Assembly (NCBI GenBank): GCA_902570055.1
Contig: CACFWQ010000001.1
Span: forward strand, 1 to 64,000
Direction: 5' to 3'
DNA length: 64,000 bases
Origin: an uncultured Pelagibacteraceae bacterium
Lineage (GTDB): Bacteria > Pseudomonadota > Alphaproteobacteria > Pelagibacterales > Pelagibacteraceae
Below, piece by piece: positions 9,707 through 19,100 of this stretch; position 1 is the first letter of the stretch; each line of letters starts with the position of its first letter. Under the pieces are notes generated by a model that was not told the origin of the DNA, searched no databases, and was given only the letters and a program-made list of their open reading frames with translations. A program made the position numbers and the translations under genes.

Positions 9707-10830
9707 TGAGCGATGAAATTAAAAAAGGATTATTGGGTATTGTTGTTGATCAAACAACTGTTTCTCAAGTAATGCCTGATATCAATTCTCTAACTTATAG
9801 AGGTTATGCTGTTCAAGATCTTTGTGAAAAGTGTGTTTTTGAAGAGGTGGCCTATCTTATTCTTAATGGAGAACTTCCTAATAAAAAACAGCTAAAAAAA
9901 TTTGTTAAAAACGAAAGGTCTGAAAGAAAACTTTCAAAACAAATACTAAGAGATATTCAAAAAATGCCTAGAAAAGCACATCCTATGGATGTTGCAAGAA
10001 CTGCAGTAAGCTTAATGGCTCTTGAAGATAAAGATGTTAAAGACAATTCTCCAGTTGCTAATATGAAAAAAGCAATCAGAATATTTGCAAAAACACCCAC
10101 TGCTTTATCTGCATATTTTAGAGCCAGAAAAGGTAAAAAAATAATAAAACCTAAAAAAAAATTAACATTTTCAGAAAATTTTTTTTATATGTGTTTTGGA
10201 AAAGTACCAAGCAAAGAAATTGTTAAAGCCTTTGATGTGTCTTTAATTCTTTATGCTGAACATAGTTTTAATGTTTCTACATTTACGGCAAGGACAATAA
10301 CAAGCAGCTTATCCGATATTCATGGGGCAATCACTGGAGCTATTGCAAGTTTAAAAGGTCCTTTGCATGGAGGTGCAAATGAAGAAGTGATGAATATGAT
10401 GAATAAGATAAAAAAACCAGAAAATGCATTCAAATGGATAAATAATGCTCTTAATAAAAAAGAAGTTGTTATGGGTTTTGGTCATAGAGTTTATAAAAAA
10501 GGAGATTCAAGAGTTCCAACTATGGAAAAGTATTTTAAAAAGGTTGCTAAAATTAAAACAGATAAAAAATTTATTAAAATTTACGATATTGTTAAAAATG
10601 TAATGATAGAAAGAAAAGAAATTCATCCTAATGTTGACTATCCAACTGGACCAACTTACCATTTGATGGGCTTCGATACAGATTTTTTTACTCCAATTTT
10701 TGTTATGGCAAGAATTACAGGTTGGTCTGCTCACATAATGGAACAACACGCTGCTAATAAACTAATTAGACCTCTTTCTAAATATAGCGGAGCGTCATAT
10801 CGTAAAGTGATGCTTCTCAATCAAAGATAA
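9706..10830 (+). CDS. prpC: 2-methylcitrate synthase
   Basis: Condenses propionyl-CoA with oxaloacetate. The 374-residue protein is a short type I citrate synthase-family enzyme. Active-site blocks are GPLHGGANEEVMNM (His), FGHRVYKKGDSR (His and Arg) and YPTGPTYHLMGF (catalytic Asp region, DYPTG). Gene order prpD-prpB-prpC argues for methylcitrate synthase over citrate synthase. It ends the operon; no acnD, prpF, prpE or prpR is in the window, so 2-methylaconitate hydration presumably relies on a general aconitase elsewhere. Confidence 0.93.
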   Translation: MSDEIKKGLLGIVVDQTTVSQVMPDINSLTYRGYAVQDLCEKCVFEEVAYLILNGELPNKKQLKKFVKNERSERKLSKQILRDIQKMPRKAHPMDVARTAVSLMALEDKDVKDNSPVANMKKAIRIFAKTPTALSAYFRARKGKKIIKPKKKLTFSENFFYMCFGKVPSKEIVKAFDVSLILYAEHSFNVSTFTARTITSSLSDIHGAITGAIASLKGPLHGGANEEVMNMMNKIKKPENAFKWINNALNKKEVVMGFGHRVYKKGDSRVPTMEKYFKKVAKIKTDKKFIKIYDIVKNVMIERKEIHPNVDYPTGPTYHLMGFDTDFFTPIFVMARITGWSAHIMEQHAANKLIRPLSKYSGASYRKVMLLNQR

Positions 10831-10845
10831 AAAATAAATTAAAAC

Positions 10846-10893
10846 TTAGTTCATTATCAACCAAATAACAACAAGTGCTACAACTATTTCCAT
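10846..10893 (-). CDS. possible 15-residue hydrophobic peptide gene downstream of nrdB
   Basis: A tiny frame encoding MEIVVALVVIWLIMN, essentially one short membrane segment. It starts 25 bases after the nrdB stop on the same strand. The reason to report it is a strong ribosome-binding site, AGGAGG at 10898-10903, four bases before the ATG; such SD sequences are uncommon in this window. The function is unknown and the frame is far below the usual annotation cutoff. It could also be a chance frame behind a chance SD. Conservation after nrdB in related genomes would decide. Confidence 0.4.
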   Translation of the reverse strand: MEIVVALVVIWLIMN

Positions 10894-10917
10894 TTTTCCT
10901 CCTTTCTATAAATTTAT

Positions 10918-11940
10918 TTAACTAAATGCTTCTGTCCAAGTACCTTGGGTTGATGCCTTAGAATATTCTGTTGCTCTGCCTTCAAAAAAATTCATATGCT
11001 CAACAGCATTCAACATTGTGTCAAGCCAATTTAAAGGATTTTTATCAATTTCATAAATAGGTTCTAATCCTAATTGGATTAGTCTTCTATTGCCTATCCA
11101 TCTAATATAATCTTTTATCTCTTGAGCTGTTAAACCTTCGATTGGTCCCATGTTAAATGCTAAATCTATAAAAGCATCTTCATGATTAATAATAGTTCTG
11201 CAAGATTCGTAAATTTCCTTTTTCAATTTAGGTGTCCATATTTCAGGTTGTTCTTTTATAAAAGTATTAAAAAGTCTAATCATAGAATTACAATGCAACG
11301 TTTCGTCTCTAACAGACCAGGTTACTATTTGACCCATACCTTTCATTTTATTTTGTCTTGGAAAATTTAACAAAATTGCAAAACTTGCAAATAATTGCAG
11401 TCCTTCTGTAAAAGCACTAAATACAGCAATTGTTTTTGCAATATCATGATGGGATTTAACATCAAAGCCTTGCATGTAGTCATACTTATCTTTCATTTCT
11501 TTGTACTTTAAGAAAGCTGAATATTCTGTTTCTGGCATTCCTATTGTGTCTAATAAGTGCGAGTAAGCCGCTATATGAACCGTCTCCATTGATGCAAATG
11601 ACGACATCATCATTAGTACTTCTGTTGGTTTAAACACATTCATATAATGTCTTATATAACAGTTGCTTACTTCAACATCTGCTTGAGTAAAAAATCTAAA
11701 TATTTGCGTTAACAAATTTTTTTCTTCTGGTTTAAGGTTTTTTTGCCAGTCTCTAACATCATCTCCAAGAGGAACTTCTTCGGGTAACCAGTGAATTCTT
11801 TGTTGTGTTAACCACGCATCATAACACCAAGGATATCTGAAAGGCTTATAAACAGGATTTTCTACTAACAATCCCATCTCTTTTGATTTATTTTGAATTA
11901 TCTCAGCTTTTTTTAACTTTTCTACTGACATGACAAACAC
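10918..11940 (-). CDS. nrdB: ribonucleoside-diphosphate reductase, class I beta subunit
   Basis: Small subunit that holds the diiron centre and radical needed by NrdA to make deoxyribonucleotides. Metal ligands are visible: an acidic residue at Asp88 or Glu90, Glu119 and His122 in METVHIAAYSH, and the second ExxH in RDETLHCNS. Tyr126, four residues after His122, matches the radical tyrosine of class Ia enzymes. The C-terminal GRATEYSKASTQGTWTEAF fits the tail that docks on NrdA. Length is 340. The start overlaps the nrdA stop by 19 bases; a second ATG three codons in (11931) is possible. Confidence 0.95.
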   Translation of the reverse strand: MFVMSVEKLKKAEIIQNKSKEMGLLVENPVYKPFRYPWCYDAWLTQQRIHWLPEEVPLGDDVRDWQKNLKPEEKNLLTQIFRFFTQADVEVSNCYIRHYMNVFKPTEVLMMMSSFASMETVHIAAYSHLLDTIGMPETEYSAFLKYKEMKDKYDYMQGFDVKSHHDIAKTIAVFSAFTEGLQLFASFAILLNFPRQNKMKGMGQIVTWSVRDETLHCNSMIRLFNTFIKEQPEIWTPKLKKEIYESCRTIINHEDAFIDLAFNMGPIEGLTAQEIKDYIRWIGNRRLIQLGLEPIYEIDKNPLNWLDTMLNAVEHMNFFEGRATEYSKASTQGTWTEAFS

Positions 11941-13847
11941 TCATCATAATCTTGTTCGTCATTTGACTTATAAACATTTAATTTTACATCTGTAGATGAA
12001 CCACTATTTATATTTTCAGCTCTTTGTATAGATTTTGATCTGCAATAATAAAGGCTTTTAAGGCCTTTTTTCCATGCTTGGAAGTGAATTTGATGTAGAT
12101 CTCTTTTGTGAATATCGGCGGGTATGAATATATTGACTGATTGAGCTTGTGAAATATGTGGTGTCCTATCCGCTCCTAATTCAACTATCCATTTTTGATC
12201 TAATTCAAAAGCTGTTTTGAATACATCTTTTTCTTCTTTTGTTAAAAACTCTAAATGGGAAACTGAACCTTGATTAGTTGTGATGCTAGACCAAATCTCT
12301 TCATTATTTTTTTCATATTTTTCCAATATTTTTTCTAAATATTTATTTCTAACATTGAATGAACCTGAAAGAGTTTTATGAGTATAACTATTTGCAGCAA
12401 TGGGCTCAATTCCTGGTGAAGTTCCACCACAAATTATAGATATTGATGCCGTAGGTGCAATTGCAGTTTTGTTTGAAAATCTTTCTTTAATTCCATACTC
12501 TGCAGCATCTGGGCATGGACCTCTTTCTTCTGCTAAATCTTTTGATGCTTGATCAACTTCCTTTTGAATATGTTCAAATATTTTTTTATTCCAAACTTTA
12601 CTCATAACGGATTCGAAAGGTATTTTCTTCTGTTGAAAAAATGAATGAAGACCCATTACCCCTAAACCTATGCTTCTTTCTCTTAGCGCTGAATATGTTG
12701 CATCTTTAAAATCTTCAGGAGCTTTATCTATAAAATCTGTTAACACATTATCTAAAAATCTCATTATATCACTTATAAAATTTTTATCATTTTTCCACTC
12801 ATCATATTTTTCCAAATTTAATGATGATAAACAGCATACCGCTGTTCTGTCCTTTCCATCTTTATCAACTCCTGTTGGCAAAGTAATTTCACTGCATAAG
12901 TTAGAGGTCTTAACATTCAAGCCTGCTAACTTGTGATGTTGGGGAATTAATCTATTAACAGTATCAATAAAAATTATATAAGGTTCTCCCGTTTCAATTC
13001 TTGCTGTTAATAATCTAATCCATAAATTTCTTGCAGTCACTCTAGATTGTACCGTTCCGTCTTTGGGACTCTTGAGCGCCCATTGCTCGTCCAACTCTAC
13101 AGCTCTCATAAATGCATCTGAAACAAGAACTCCATGGTGAAGATTTAAAGATTTTCTATTTGGATCTCCTCCTGTTGGTCTTCTCATTTCTATAAATTCT
13201 TCTATCTCTGGATGATCTATTGGGAGATAACAAGCTGCAGAACCTCTTCTTAAGGAACCTTGGCTTATAGCCATTGTTAAAGAATCCATTACTTTAATAA
13301 AAGGAATTATTCCTGAAGTTTTACCTACTCTTCCAATTCTTTCTCCAATTGATCTTAGATTTCCCCAATAACTTCCAATTCCTCCTCCTTTGGCTGCAAG
13401 CCAAACATTTTCACTCCATAAATCTAAAATTCCGTCAAGACTATCTCCTGCTTCATTTAAAAAACAAGAAATTGGTAAACCTCTTTGAGTTCCTCCATTT
13501 GATAAAATTGGTGTGGCTGGCATAAACCAAAGATCGCTTATGTAGTTATATATTCTTTGTCCATGCAAGTTATTATCTGCATAATAACTAGCAACCCTCG
13601 CAAATAAATCTTGGTAGGATTCATTTGCTCCTAAGTATCTATCGCTTAGAGTGGCTTTTCCAAATTCCGTAAGATTGGAATCTTTTAATCTTTGAATTTT
13701 TATAGTTATGCCTTTTTCATTTTGAAAAAGTTCAGTTTCATTATTTAGTGAAAATAAGTCTGGTCTCTTGTCGCTTTTATTTTGCTTGCTAATAGGACTA
13801 TAGTCAGAGACAGCCTTTCTTATTGCTTGAGATAGAATTTTATTCAT
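11922..13847 (-). CDS. nrdA: ribonucleoside-diphosphate reductase, class I alpha subunit
   Basis: Catalytic subunit of class I ribonucleotide reductase. Catalytic residues are recognisable: Cys in GLPISCFLN, the Asn-Cys-Glu set in TSNLCSEITLP, the partner Cys in AVCCLSSLNL, and a C-terminal shuttle pair in YDECLSCQ. At 641 residues it is about 120 shorter than the E. coli enzyme; the residues before SDRYLGANESYQDLF are too few for an N-terminal ATP-cone domain, so overall dATP inhibition may be absent. It is first in an operon with nrdB. A palindromic NrdR-like box lies 33 bases upstream of the start. Confidence 0.95.
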   Translation of the reverse strand: MNKILSQAIRKAVSDYSPISKQNKSDKRPDLFSLNNETELFQNEKGITIKIQRLKDSNLTEFGKATLSDRYLGANESYQDLFARVASYYADNNLHGQRIYNYISDLWFMPATPILSNGGTQRGLPISCFLNEAGDSLDGILDLWSENVWLAAKGGGIGSYWGNLRSIGERIGRVGKTSGIIPFIKVMDSLTMAISQGSLRRGSAACYLPIDHPEIEEFIEMRRPTGGDPNRKSLNLHHGVLVSDAFMRAVELDEQWALKSPKDGTVQSRVTARNLWIRLLTARIETGEPYIIFIDTVNRLIPQHHKLAGLNVKTSNLCSEITLPTGVDKDGKDRTAVCCLSSLNLEKYDEWKNDKNFISDIMRFLDNVLTDFIDKAPEDFKDATYSALRERSIGLGVMGLHSFFQQKKIPFESVMSKVWNKKIFEHIQKEVDQASKDLAEERGPCPDAAEYGIKERFSNKTAIAPTASISIICGGTSPGIEPIAANSYTHKTLSGSFNVRNKYLEKILEKYEKNNEEIWSSITTNQGSVSHLEFLTKEEKDVFKTAFELDQKWIVELGADRTPHISQAQSVNIFIPADIHKRDLHQIHFQAWKKGLKSLYYCRSKSIQRAENINSGSSTDVKLNVYKSNDEQDYDECLSCQ

Positions 13848-13879
13848 ACTCCCTATTGTTATGTTTTTATCTAAAAAAA

Positions 13880-13895
13880 CAACTATATGTTGTGT
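13880..13895. promoter_or_regulatory. putative NrdR box upstream of nrdA
   Basis: The 16-mer caactatatgttgtgt matches the NrdR consensus acaCwAtATaTwGtgt at 13 of 16 positions, including the central core. It lies 33 bases upstream of the nrdA ATG. NrdR sites normally come in pairs about three helical turns apart; I found no convincing second box, which lowers confidence. Confidence 0.45.
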
Positions 13896-14016
13896 GTAAT
13901 TATGTTAGTTATACTAGATAATCACATAAATCAACAGAACATTTATAGAACATTATATAAAATAATCAATCAAAAAATTAACTAAATAAATAAATAAAAA
14001 ACTATAAAAACAATAA

Positions 14017-15471
14017 ATGTCTAATGAAATAAAAATAAATCCAAATGGATTTAGGGAATACGACGCCAGATGGTTGTATAAAAAAGATATAAATCTATTT
14101 GGAATAGAAAATCTCGGCAAGGGGCTGGGCACTCAAATAATAAAAAATCTGAAAAAAAATAATCCCAGGGTGATAGTTGGTCAAGATTACAGATCTTACA
14201 GCAAAGAAATTAAAACTGCTTTAAAAAAAGGATTAATTTCAACAGGTTGCTATGTAGAAGATATAGGATTGTCTTTATCACCTACAGTTTATTTTGCACA
14301 GTTTAAATTAAATGCTGATGCTGTTGCAATGGTTACTGCAAGCCATAATGAAAATGGTTGGACTGGTGTAAAAATGGGTATAGAAAAAGGACTCACGCAT
14401 GCACCTGAAGAAATGCTTGAGTTAAAAGATATTACTTTAAACAAAAAATTTATTAAAGGGAATGGAAGCGAAAAAAAAATAGATAATTTTAAAAAATTAT
14501 ACGAACAGGATTTAATTCAAAAAAATAAAATAAATAAAAAAATTAAAGCAGTTGTTGCTTGTGGAAATGGGACTGCGGGTATTTTTGCTCCCAATATACT
14601 TAGAGGCATAGGCTGCGAAGTAATCGAATTAGACTGCAACTTAGATTTTAATTTTCCAAAATACAATCCTAATCCGGAAGATTTAAAAATGCTTCATGAA
14701 ATATCAAAATGTGTTAAAAATAACAATGCGGATATAGGATTTGGTTTTGACGGTGATGGTGATAGAGTTGGGGTAATAGATAATAAAGGAAAAGAAATTT
14801 TTTCTGATAAAATCGGTTTACTAATAGCAAGAAATCTTTCACAAAATAACAAAGGTGCTAAGTTTGTTGTAGATGTTAAATCTACAGGTCTTTTTGGCAA
14901 TGATAAGGTTCTAATAGAAAATAATTGCAAAACCATTTATTGGAAAACTGGACACTCACATATTAAAAGAAAAGTAAATAAAGAATTTGCTTTAGCTGGA
15001 TTTGAAAAAAGTGGACATTTCTTTTTTAATCAACCAATTGGATATGGTTATGATGATGGTATCAATTCTGCAATACAGATATGCCATTTACTGGATAATC
15101 AAGATAAAAAAATTAATGAAATTTTGGGAGAATTGCCTAAAACTTTTCAAACACCTAGTATGGCGCCATTTTGTAAAGATGAAGAAAAATATAAAGTAGT
15201 TGAAAATCTTAAAGAAAAAGTTAATGAGATAAAAAATAAAAAAATCAAAATAGACAATCAACCTATAAAAGAAATTTTAACAGTAAATGGCATTAGATTT
15301 TCATTTGAGGATGGGTCATGGGGATTGATAAGAGCATCATCAAACAAACCTTCTTTAGTAGTAGTTACTGAAAGTCCCACATCTAATGAAAGAAAGAAAG
15401 AAATTTTTAAATTTATTGATAGTCTGCTTCAAGAAACAGGAAAAGTTGGAGAATATGATCAAAAAATTTAG
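14017..15471 (+). CDS. phosphomannomutase/phosphoglucomutase
   Basis: Alpha-D-phosphohexomutase that interconverts 1- and 6-phosphates of mannose or glucose for surface sugar synthesis. The phosphoserine loop MVTASHNENGWTGVKMG is near residue 108, and the magnesium loop FGFDGDGDRVGVID near residue 245. The sugar-binding GFEKSGHFFFN and a C-terminal phosphate-binding domain (RASSNKPSLVVVTES) follow. The N-terminal NPNGFREYDARWLY fits the ManB/AlgC type. At 484 residues it is full length. Its last four bases overlap the convergent TauE/SafE gene. Mannose versus glucose specificity cannot be settled. Confidence 0.9.
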   Translation: MSNEIKINPNGFREYDARWLYKKDINLFGIENLGKGLGTQIIKNLKKNNPRVIVGQDYRSYSKEIKTALKKGLISTGCYVEDIGLSLSPTVYFAQFKLNADAVAMVTASHNENGWTGVKMGIEKGLTHAPEEMLELKDITLNKKFIKGNGSEKKIDNFKKLYEQDLIQKNKINKKIKAVVACGNGTAGIFAPNILRGIGCEVIELDCNLDFNFPKYNPNPEDLKMLHEISKCVKNNNADIGFGFDGDGDRVGVIDNKGKEIFSDKIGLLIARNLSQNNKGAKFVVDVKSTGLFGNDKVLIENNCKTIYWKTGHSHIKRKVNKEFALAGFEKSGHFFFNQPIGYGYDDGINSAIQICHLLDNQDKKINEILGELPKTFQTPSMAPFCKDEEKYKVVENLKEKVNEIKNKKIKIDNQPIKEILTVNGIRFSFEDGSWGLIRASSNKPSLVVVTESPTSNERKKEIFKFIDSLLQETGKVGEYDQKI

Positions 15472-16301
15472 TAATTTAAATATTTTAAAAATAACTGAGC
15501 AGATACAAGCAGATTAAGAAGACCGAACAATTTGGTAATAATCTTTTTGTCTAATCTATGAACTGTTTTTGCTCCAAGTTTAGCCATAAAAATAGTAATA
15601 GGAACAAAAATTAAAAAGGCTGGAATGTTTACAAAACCTATACTTAAAGGAGCATGTATTTCTTTATAATTTCCAGCTAATAAAAAACCTGTTGTTCCAG
15701 TTATAGCTATTAAAAAACCTATAGCTGACGCGCTGCCTATCGCTTTATTTATGCTGTAACCAAAGAATTTTAGCACAGGCACATTCATTATAGCGCCACC
15801 TATTCCCATTTGTGCGGAAACAAATCCTGAAATAAAACCAAAAAAAATTTTATAATGAGTTTTAAAAATAGATGTTAAATTGGTTTCTTTTTCTTTTAAA
15901 AAAATTAAATAATTCCCTAAACCAAAGGTAACAATTGAAAAAAATAGCACTAATTGCTTAGTTTCTAATGTTGAAGCAAAAATTGCACCAAGAACAACAC
16001 CTATTATAACAAATAAACCAAAAGATTTTACCACATCAAAATCAACTGAATTATATTTTTTATGAGTTAGTACCGATGATAATGAAGTTGGAACAATTAT
16101 TGAAAAAGAAGTACCTATTGCTAAATGCATAATATAATCATTATTTATTCCCAATGATTCAAAAATGTAAAAAAGAACAGGAACAGTAATCAACCCTCCT
16201 CCTATGCCAAAAAAGCCAGCAGTAAATCCAACTGGAATAGCTGCGGTAACCATTAGTAAAGCAAAAAACAAATATTGATTTGAAAAAAAATTAAAATCCA
16301 A
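15468..16301 (-). CDS. TauE/SafE-family membrane protein
   Basis: Integral membrane protein of the sulfite exporter TauE/SafE (COG0730) family, 277 residues with about eight hydrophobic segments. The two family repeats are visible: the N-terminal GFTAGFFGIGGGLITVPVL and the internal GFVSAQMGIGGAIMNVPVL. Members export sulfite, sulfoacetate or other small organic anions. The taurine operon 34 kb away makes a sulfonate or sulfite role possible, but the gene is not linked to it. It is one base from dusA and ends in a 4-base convergent overlap with the phosphohexomutase gene. Confidence 0.88.
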   Translation of the reverse strand: MDFNFFSNQYLFFALLMVTAAIPVGFTAGFFGIGGGLITVPVLFYIFESLGINNDYIMHLAIGTSFSIIVPTSLSSVLTHKKYNSVDFDVVKSFGLFVIIGVVLGAIFASTLETKQLVLFFSIVTFGLGNYLIFLKEKETNLTSIFKTHYKIFFGFISGFVSAQMGIGGAIMNVPVLKFFGYSINKAIGSASAIGFLIAITGTTGFLLAGNYKEIHAPLSIGFVNIPAFLIFVPITIFMAKLGAKTVHRLDKKIITKLFGLLNLLVSAQLFLKYLNY

Positions 16302-16302
16302 A

Positions 16303-17286
16303 TTAGCTCACAGATCTATTTAATTGATTAAATGATATTTTATCCATTATGTGATCAATTTTTTTTATATCAGCATCCCTAACACACATATTTTCACTTA
16401 AATATCTTTTCCAAAAACTTGAACCGGCTTGTCCATGAAACAGTCCAATTGTGTGTCTCATTATTTGATTTAATCTTGCACCTTTTTTAACTTCTCTTTT
16501 GACATAAGGAATTAATTTTTCAATTACTTCTTGTCTTGATACTATTTTATCATTATCAAAAATTTCTTTTTCAATATCAGACAAAATATAAGGGGAATGA
16601 TATATTGACCTGCCAATCATAACTCCATCTACTTTTTTTAAATGATTTTTAATTTGATCTGTCGAAGTAATTCCACCATTTATAATTATTTCTAAATCTC
16701 TAAAATCTTTTTTCAATTTATATACCATATCGTATTTTAGTGGTGGAATATTTAAATTTTGTTTTGGAGTAAATTTTCCTAACATTGCTTTTCGTGAATG
16801 AATAATAAAAGTTTTAACTCCAGTTGATTTTAAAAGATTAATAAAGTTAAATAAACTTTCGTAGTCTTCTACATCATCATATCCAATTCTTGTTTTTACA
16901 GTAACTGGTAATTTTGTCTTAACTTGCATTTCATTTAAACAATCTGCTACAAGATTTGGTTCTTTAATTAAACAGGCACCAAATTTATTTTTTTGAACTT
17001 TTTTGCTTGGACAACCCAAATTTAAATTAATTTCATCGTATCCAAACTCTTCACCAATCTTTGAAGCGTTACCTAATAATTGGGGGGAAGAGCCTCCTAA
17101 TTGAAGTCCCACGGGTTTTTCTTTTATATCAAAAGATAATAATTTTTTTTTGTCTCCTCTATCTATTGCTTCAGAGACAATCATTTCTGTATAAAGAAAA
17201 ACGTTTTTACTTATCAATCTCAAAAAAAAACGTTCATGACGATCTGTGCAATCCATCATTGGTGCAACGCAAACTTTTCTGTTCAT
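16303..17286 (-). CDS. dusA: tRNA-dihydrouridine synthase A
   Basis: FMN-dependent enzyme that reduces uridines in the tRNA D-loop. The start MNRKVCVAPMMDCTDRHERF is the DusA signature. NLNLGCPSKKVQKNKFGACL contains the catalytic Cys in GAC. TRIGYDD and the phosphate-binding loop DGVMIGRSIYHSPY follow. The C-terminus with MRHTIGLFHGQAGSSFWKRY is the tRNA-recognition part typical of DusA rather than DusB/C. Length 327 is normal. It is between rpoZ and a TauE/SafE gene on the same strand. Confidence 0.94.
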   Translation of the reverse strand: MNRKVCVAPMMDCTDRHERFFLRLISKNVFLYTEMIVSEAIDRGDKKKLLSFDIKEKPVGLQLGGSSPQLLGNASKIGEEFGYDEINLNLGCPSKKVQKNKFGACLIKEPNLVADCLNEMQVKTKLPVTVKTRIGYDDVEDYESLFNFINLLKSTGVKTFIIHSRKAMLGKFTPKQNLNIPPLKYDMVYKLKKDFRDLEIIINGGITSTDQIKNHLKKVDGVMIGRSIYHSPYILSDIEKEIFDNDKIVSRQEVIEKLIPYVKREVKKGARLNQIMRHTIGLFHGQAGSSFWKRYLSENMCVRDADIKKIDHIMDKISFNQLNRSVS

Positions 17287-17308
17287 GGTATGATTTTATA
17301 ATATATTT

Positions 17309-17836
17309 TTAGCTATTTGTAGCTTCAGTATCTTCTTTATTATCTATTTTTTCCTCAGTCTCTGTTTCCTTTAATTCTTCTATAGAGACACTATCTCCTT
17401 CTGATTCTTCTTGATTATGTTTGGTCACTGGTTCATTTGTGCCTTTTAATTCATCTAAATCTTCTTTTGAAACTTGAATTTTTTCTGGAATTTTTCTTGC
17501 TCTTTTAGAAGGCAAAATTGGAGTGCCACTTTTTGATATTTGGCCCTTGTATAAATTTTCAAAATCATCACCTATTTCATCATCTTCATCTGAAGTATCA
17601 TCAACTTGTTCGACGTGTTTTCTTAATTTATAAATTGCACTATCTGTTAAGTCTGAAACTTTAACTTTTTCTGACGCGATTTCTCTTAAAGAAATAACAG
17701 TATTTTTATCATTATCTCTTTCTACTGTTGGTTCTAAGCCTGAATTTAATTGTGTGGCTCTTTCTTTTGCTACTAAAACTAATTCATATGGGCTATCTAC
17801 TTTATCTATGCAGTCTTCCACAGTTATCCTAGCCAT
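17309..17836 (-). CDS. rpoZ: RNA polymerase omega subunit with long acidic tail
   Basis: The N-terminal ~85 residues are a standard omega subunit: [20 protein letters not shown], then ERATQLNSG and [12 protein letters not shown], the segments that latch onto the beta-prime C-terminus. The protein is 175 residues, well above the usual 70-130. The extra 90 residues are highly charged and low in hydrophobic residues, with [18 protein letters not shown] and a tail rich in Glu, Asp, Thr and Asn. This looks intrinsically disordered. It is on its own short unit upstream of dusA. Confidence 0.93.
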   Translation of the reverse strand: MARITVEDCIDKVDSPYELVLVAKERATQLNSGLEPTVERDNDKNTVISLREIASEKVKVSDLTDSAIYKLRKHVEQVDDTSDEDDEIGDDFENLYKGQISKSGTPILPSKRARKIPEKIQVSKEDLDELKGTNEPVTKHNQEESEGDSVSIEELKETETEEKIDNKEDTEATNS

Positions 17837-17873
17837 GCGGGTTGTTTATATTGTGATAAAATAAAAATCAAGT

Positions 17874-19097
17874 TTAATTTATTAATATCGGATTATAACT
17901 TTTTTGAAATATAGCAATAATCAGTGTCGATATTACAACATAAATTACACATATAAATGAAATACTTTCTACAGAATGACCAAAATCGATTAATAAACCA
18001 AAAACAGTAGTTGCCAAAGCTGTTGAAAAAACCATTAAAGCTCCAGTCAAAGCTTTGATTGATCCTAAATAATTAACTCCATAAATTTCAGCCCAAAGAG
18101 AAGATACTAAAACATTGGTAAATCCATTAGTAATACCTAATAGTCCCATAAAAATATGAGCAGAATATGGAACTTTAAAAAACATTAATACAATTAAACT
18201 TAACAACATCGGTATATTAAAAAAAAGTAAAAGTTTCCTGCTTGTAAATTTATCAACTAACAGTCCTGAAAAAAATAAAGTTATAACAGTAAGCACGGCA
18301 TAACTCATAAATGCTTTTGCTAGTGTATATTCTCCCCAATCTTTAGATTCAGTTATAAAAGATTGATTAATGACAATTCCAGTGATTATAAAAGCTGGTG
18401 CCAATAAACATGGCAATATGGTATAAAATTTATAATCTTTTACTACTTCGCTCCTTTTCCAGCTTTTTATTAAATTACTGTTGGTCTTTTTTACTTCACT
18501 GTCAATTTCTCTTGATGAAACGCTAATGTTTTTTATCGTAAAAAAAGAAATTGCTGGTAAAAATAATAAAATTGTAATTGAAATTTGTATCCAAAGATCA
18601 CGCCAGTAAATGAAAGACAAGAGATACACAATTAACATTGGAAATAAAAACTCTCCAAGAGACATGCCAAACCAAATATAACTCAATGCTTTGCCTCTCC
18701 TTCTTTCAAAATATCTAGATATTGCTGTAGATGCTGTATGTGCCATCAAACCTTGGCCGGATAATCTTAAAAAAAAAATTCCAAAAAATAATAATAATGC
18801 TCCATTTACGTACGAAAAAAAGAAAGAGGAAAAAGATAAAAAAATTACTACAAAAATTGAATAATGTAATAATTTAATATCATCTATTTTTTTTCCTACC
18901 CATATTAACAAAATACTACTACATAATGTAGCTATGCCATAGATGGTCCCGAATTCACCATGCGATATATTTAATTCATTTCTTATATCTGAATTAAAAA
19001 AACCTATAAAAAAACTCTGACCAACGCTTGATGAAAATGTAAAAATAAAACCAAAAAGAATTATTTTGTAATTGTCTCTAATAGTATTTATAATCAT
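17874..19097 (-). CDS. major facilitator superfamily transporter
   Basis: A 407-residue membrane protein with about twelve hydrophobic segments and the MFS loop motif (WVGKKIDDIK) between segments 2 and 3. The segment SGQGLMAHTASTAISRYFERRRGKAL resembles monocarboxylate/oxalate-type transporters; I cannot name a substrate. Its start codon is only 3 bases from the start of the divergent dehydrogenase gene, so its promoter must lie inside that gene. Confidence 0.85.
   Translation of the reverse strand: MIINTIRDNYKIILFGFIFTFSSSVGQSFFIGFFNSDIRNELNISHGEFGTIYGIATLCSSILLIWVGKKIDDIKLLHYSIFVVIFLSFSSFFFSYVNGALLLFFGIFFLRLSGQGLMAHTASTAISRYFERRRGKALSYIWFGMSLGEFLFPMLIVYLLSFIYWRDLWIQISITILLFLPAISFFTIKNISVSSREIDSEVKKTNSNLIKSWKRSEVVKDYKFYTILPCLLAPAFIITGIVINQSFITESKDWGEYTLAKAFMSYAVLTVITLFFSGLLVDKFTSRKLLLFFNIPMLLSLIVLMFFKVPYSAHIFMGLLGITNGFTNVLVSSLWAEIYGVNYLGSIKALTGALMVFSTALATTVFGLLIDFGHSVESISFICVIYVVISTLIIAIFQKSYNPILIN
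19066..19094 (+). promoter_or_regulatory. sigma-70 type promoter for a probable leaderless transcript
   Basis: TTGTAA at 19066-19071, a 17-base spacer, and a perfect TATAAT at 19089-19094. The ATG of the downstream dehydrogenase begins six bases after the -10 element, where transcription would be expected to start, so the mRNA would have little or no 5' leader. The promoter lies inside the start of the divergent MFS gene. Confidence 0.6.
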
Positions 19098-19100
19098 TCT

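Noticed and set aside
13896-13940. Second NrdR box
   Set aside because: Candidate around ttagttatactagataat matches the consensus poorly.
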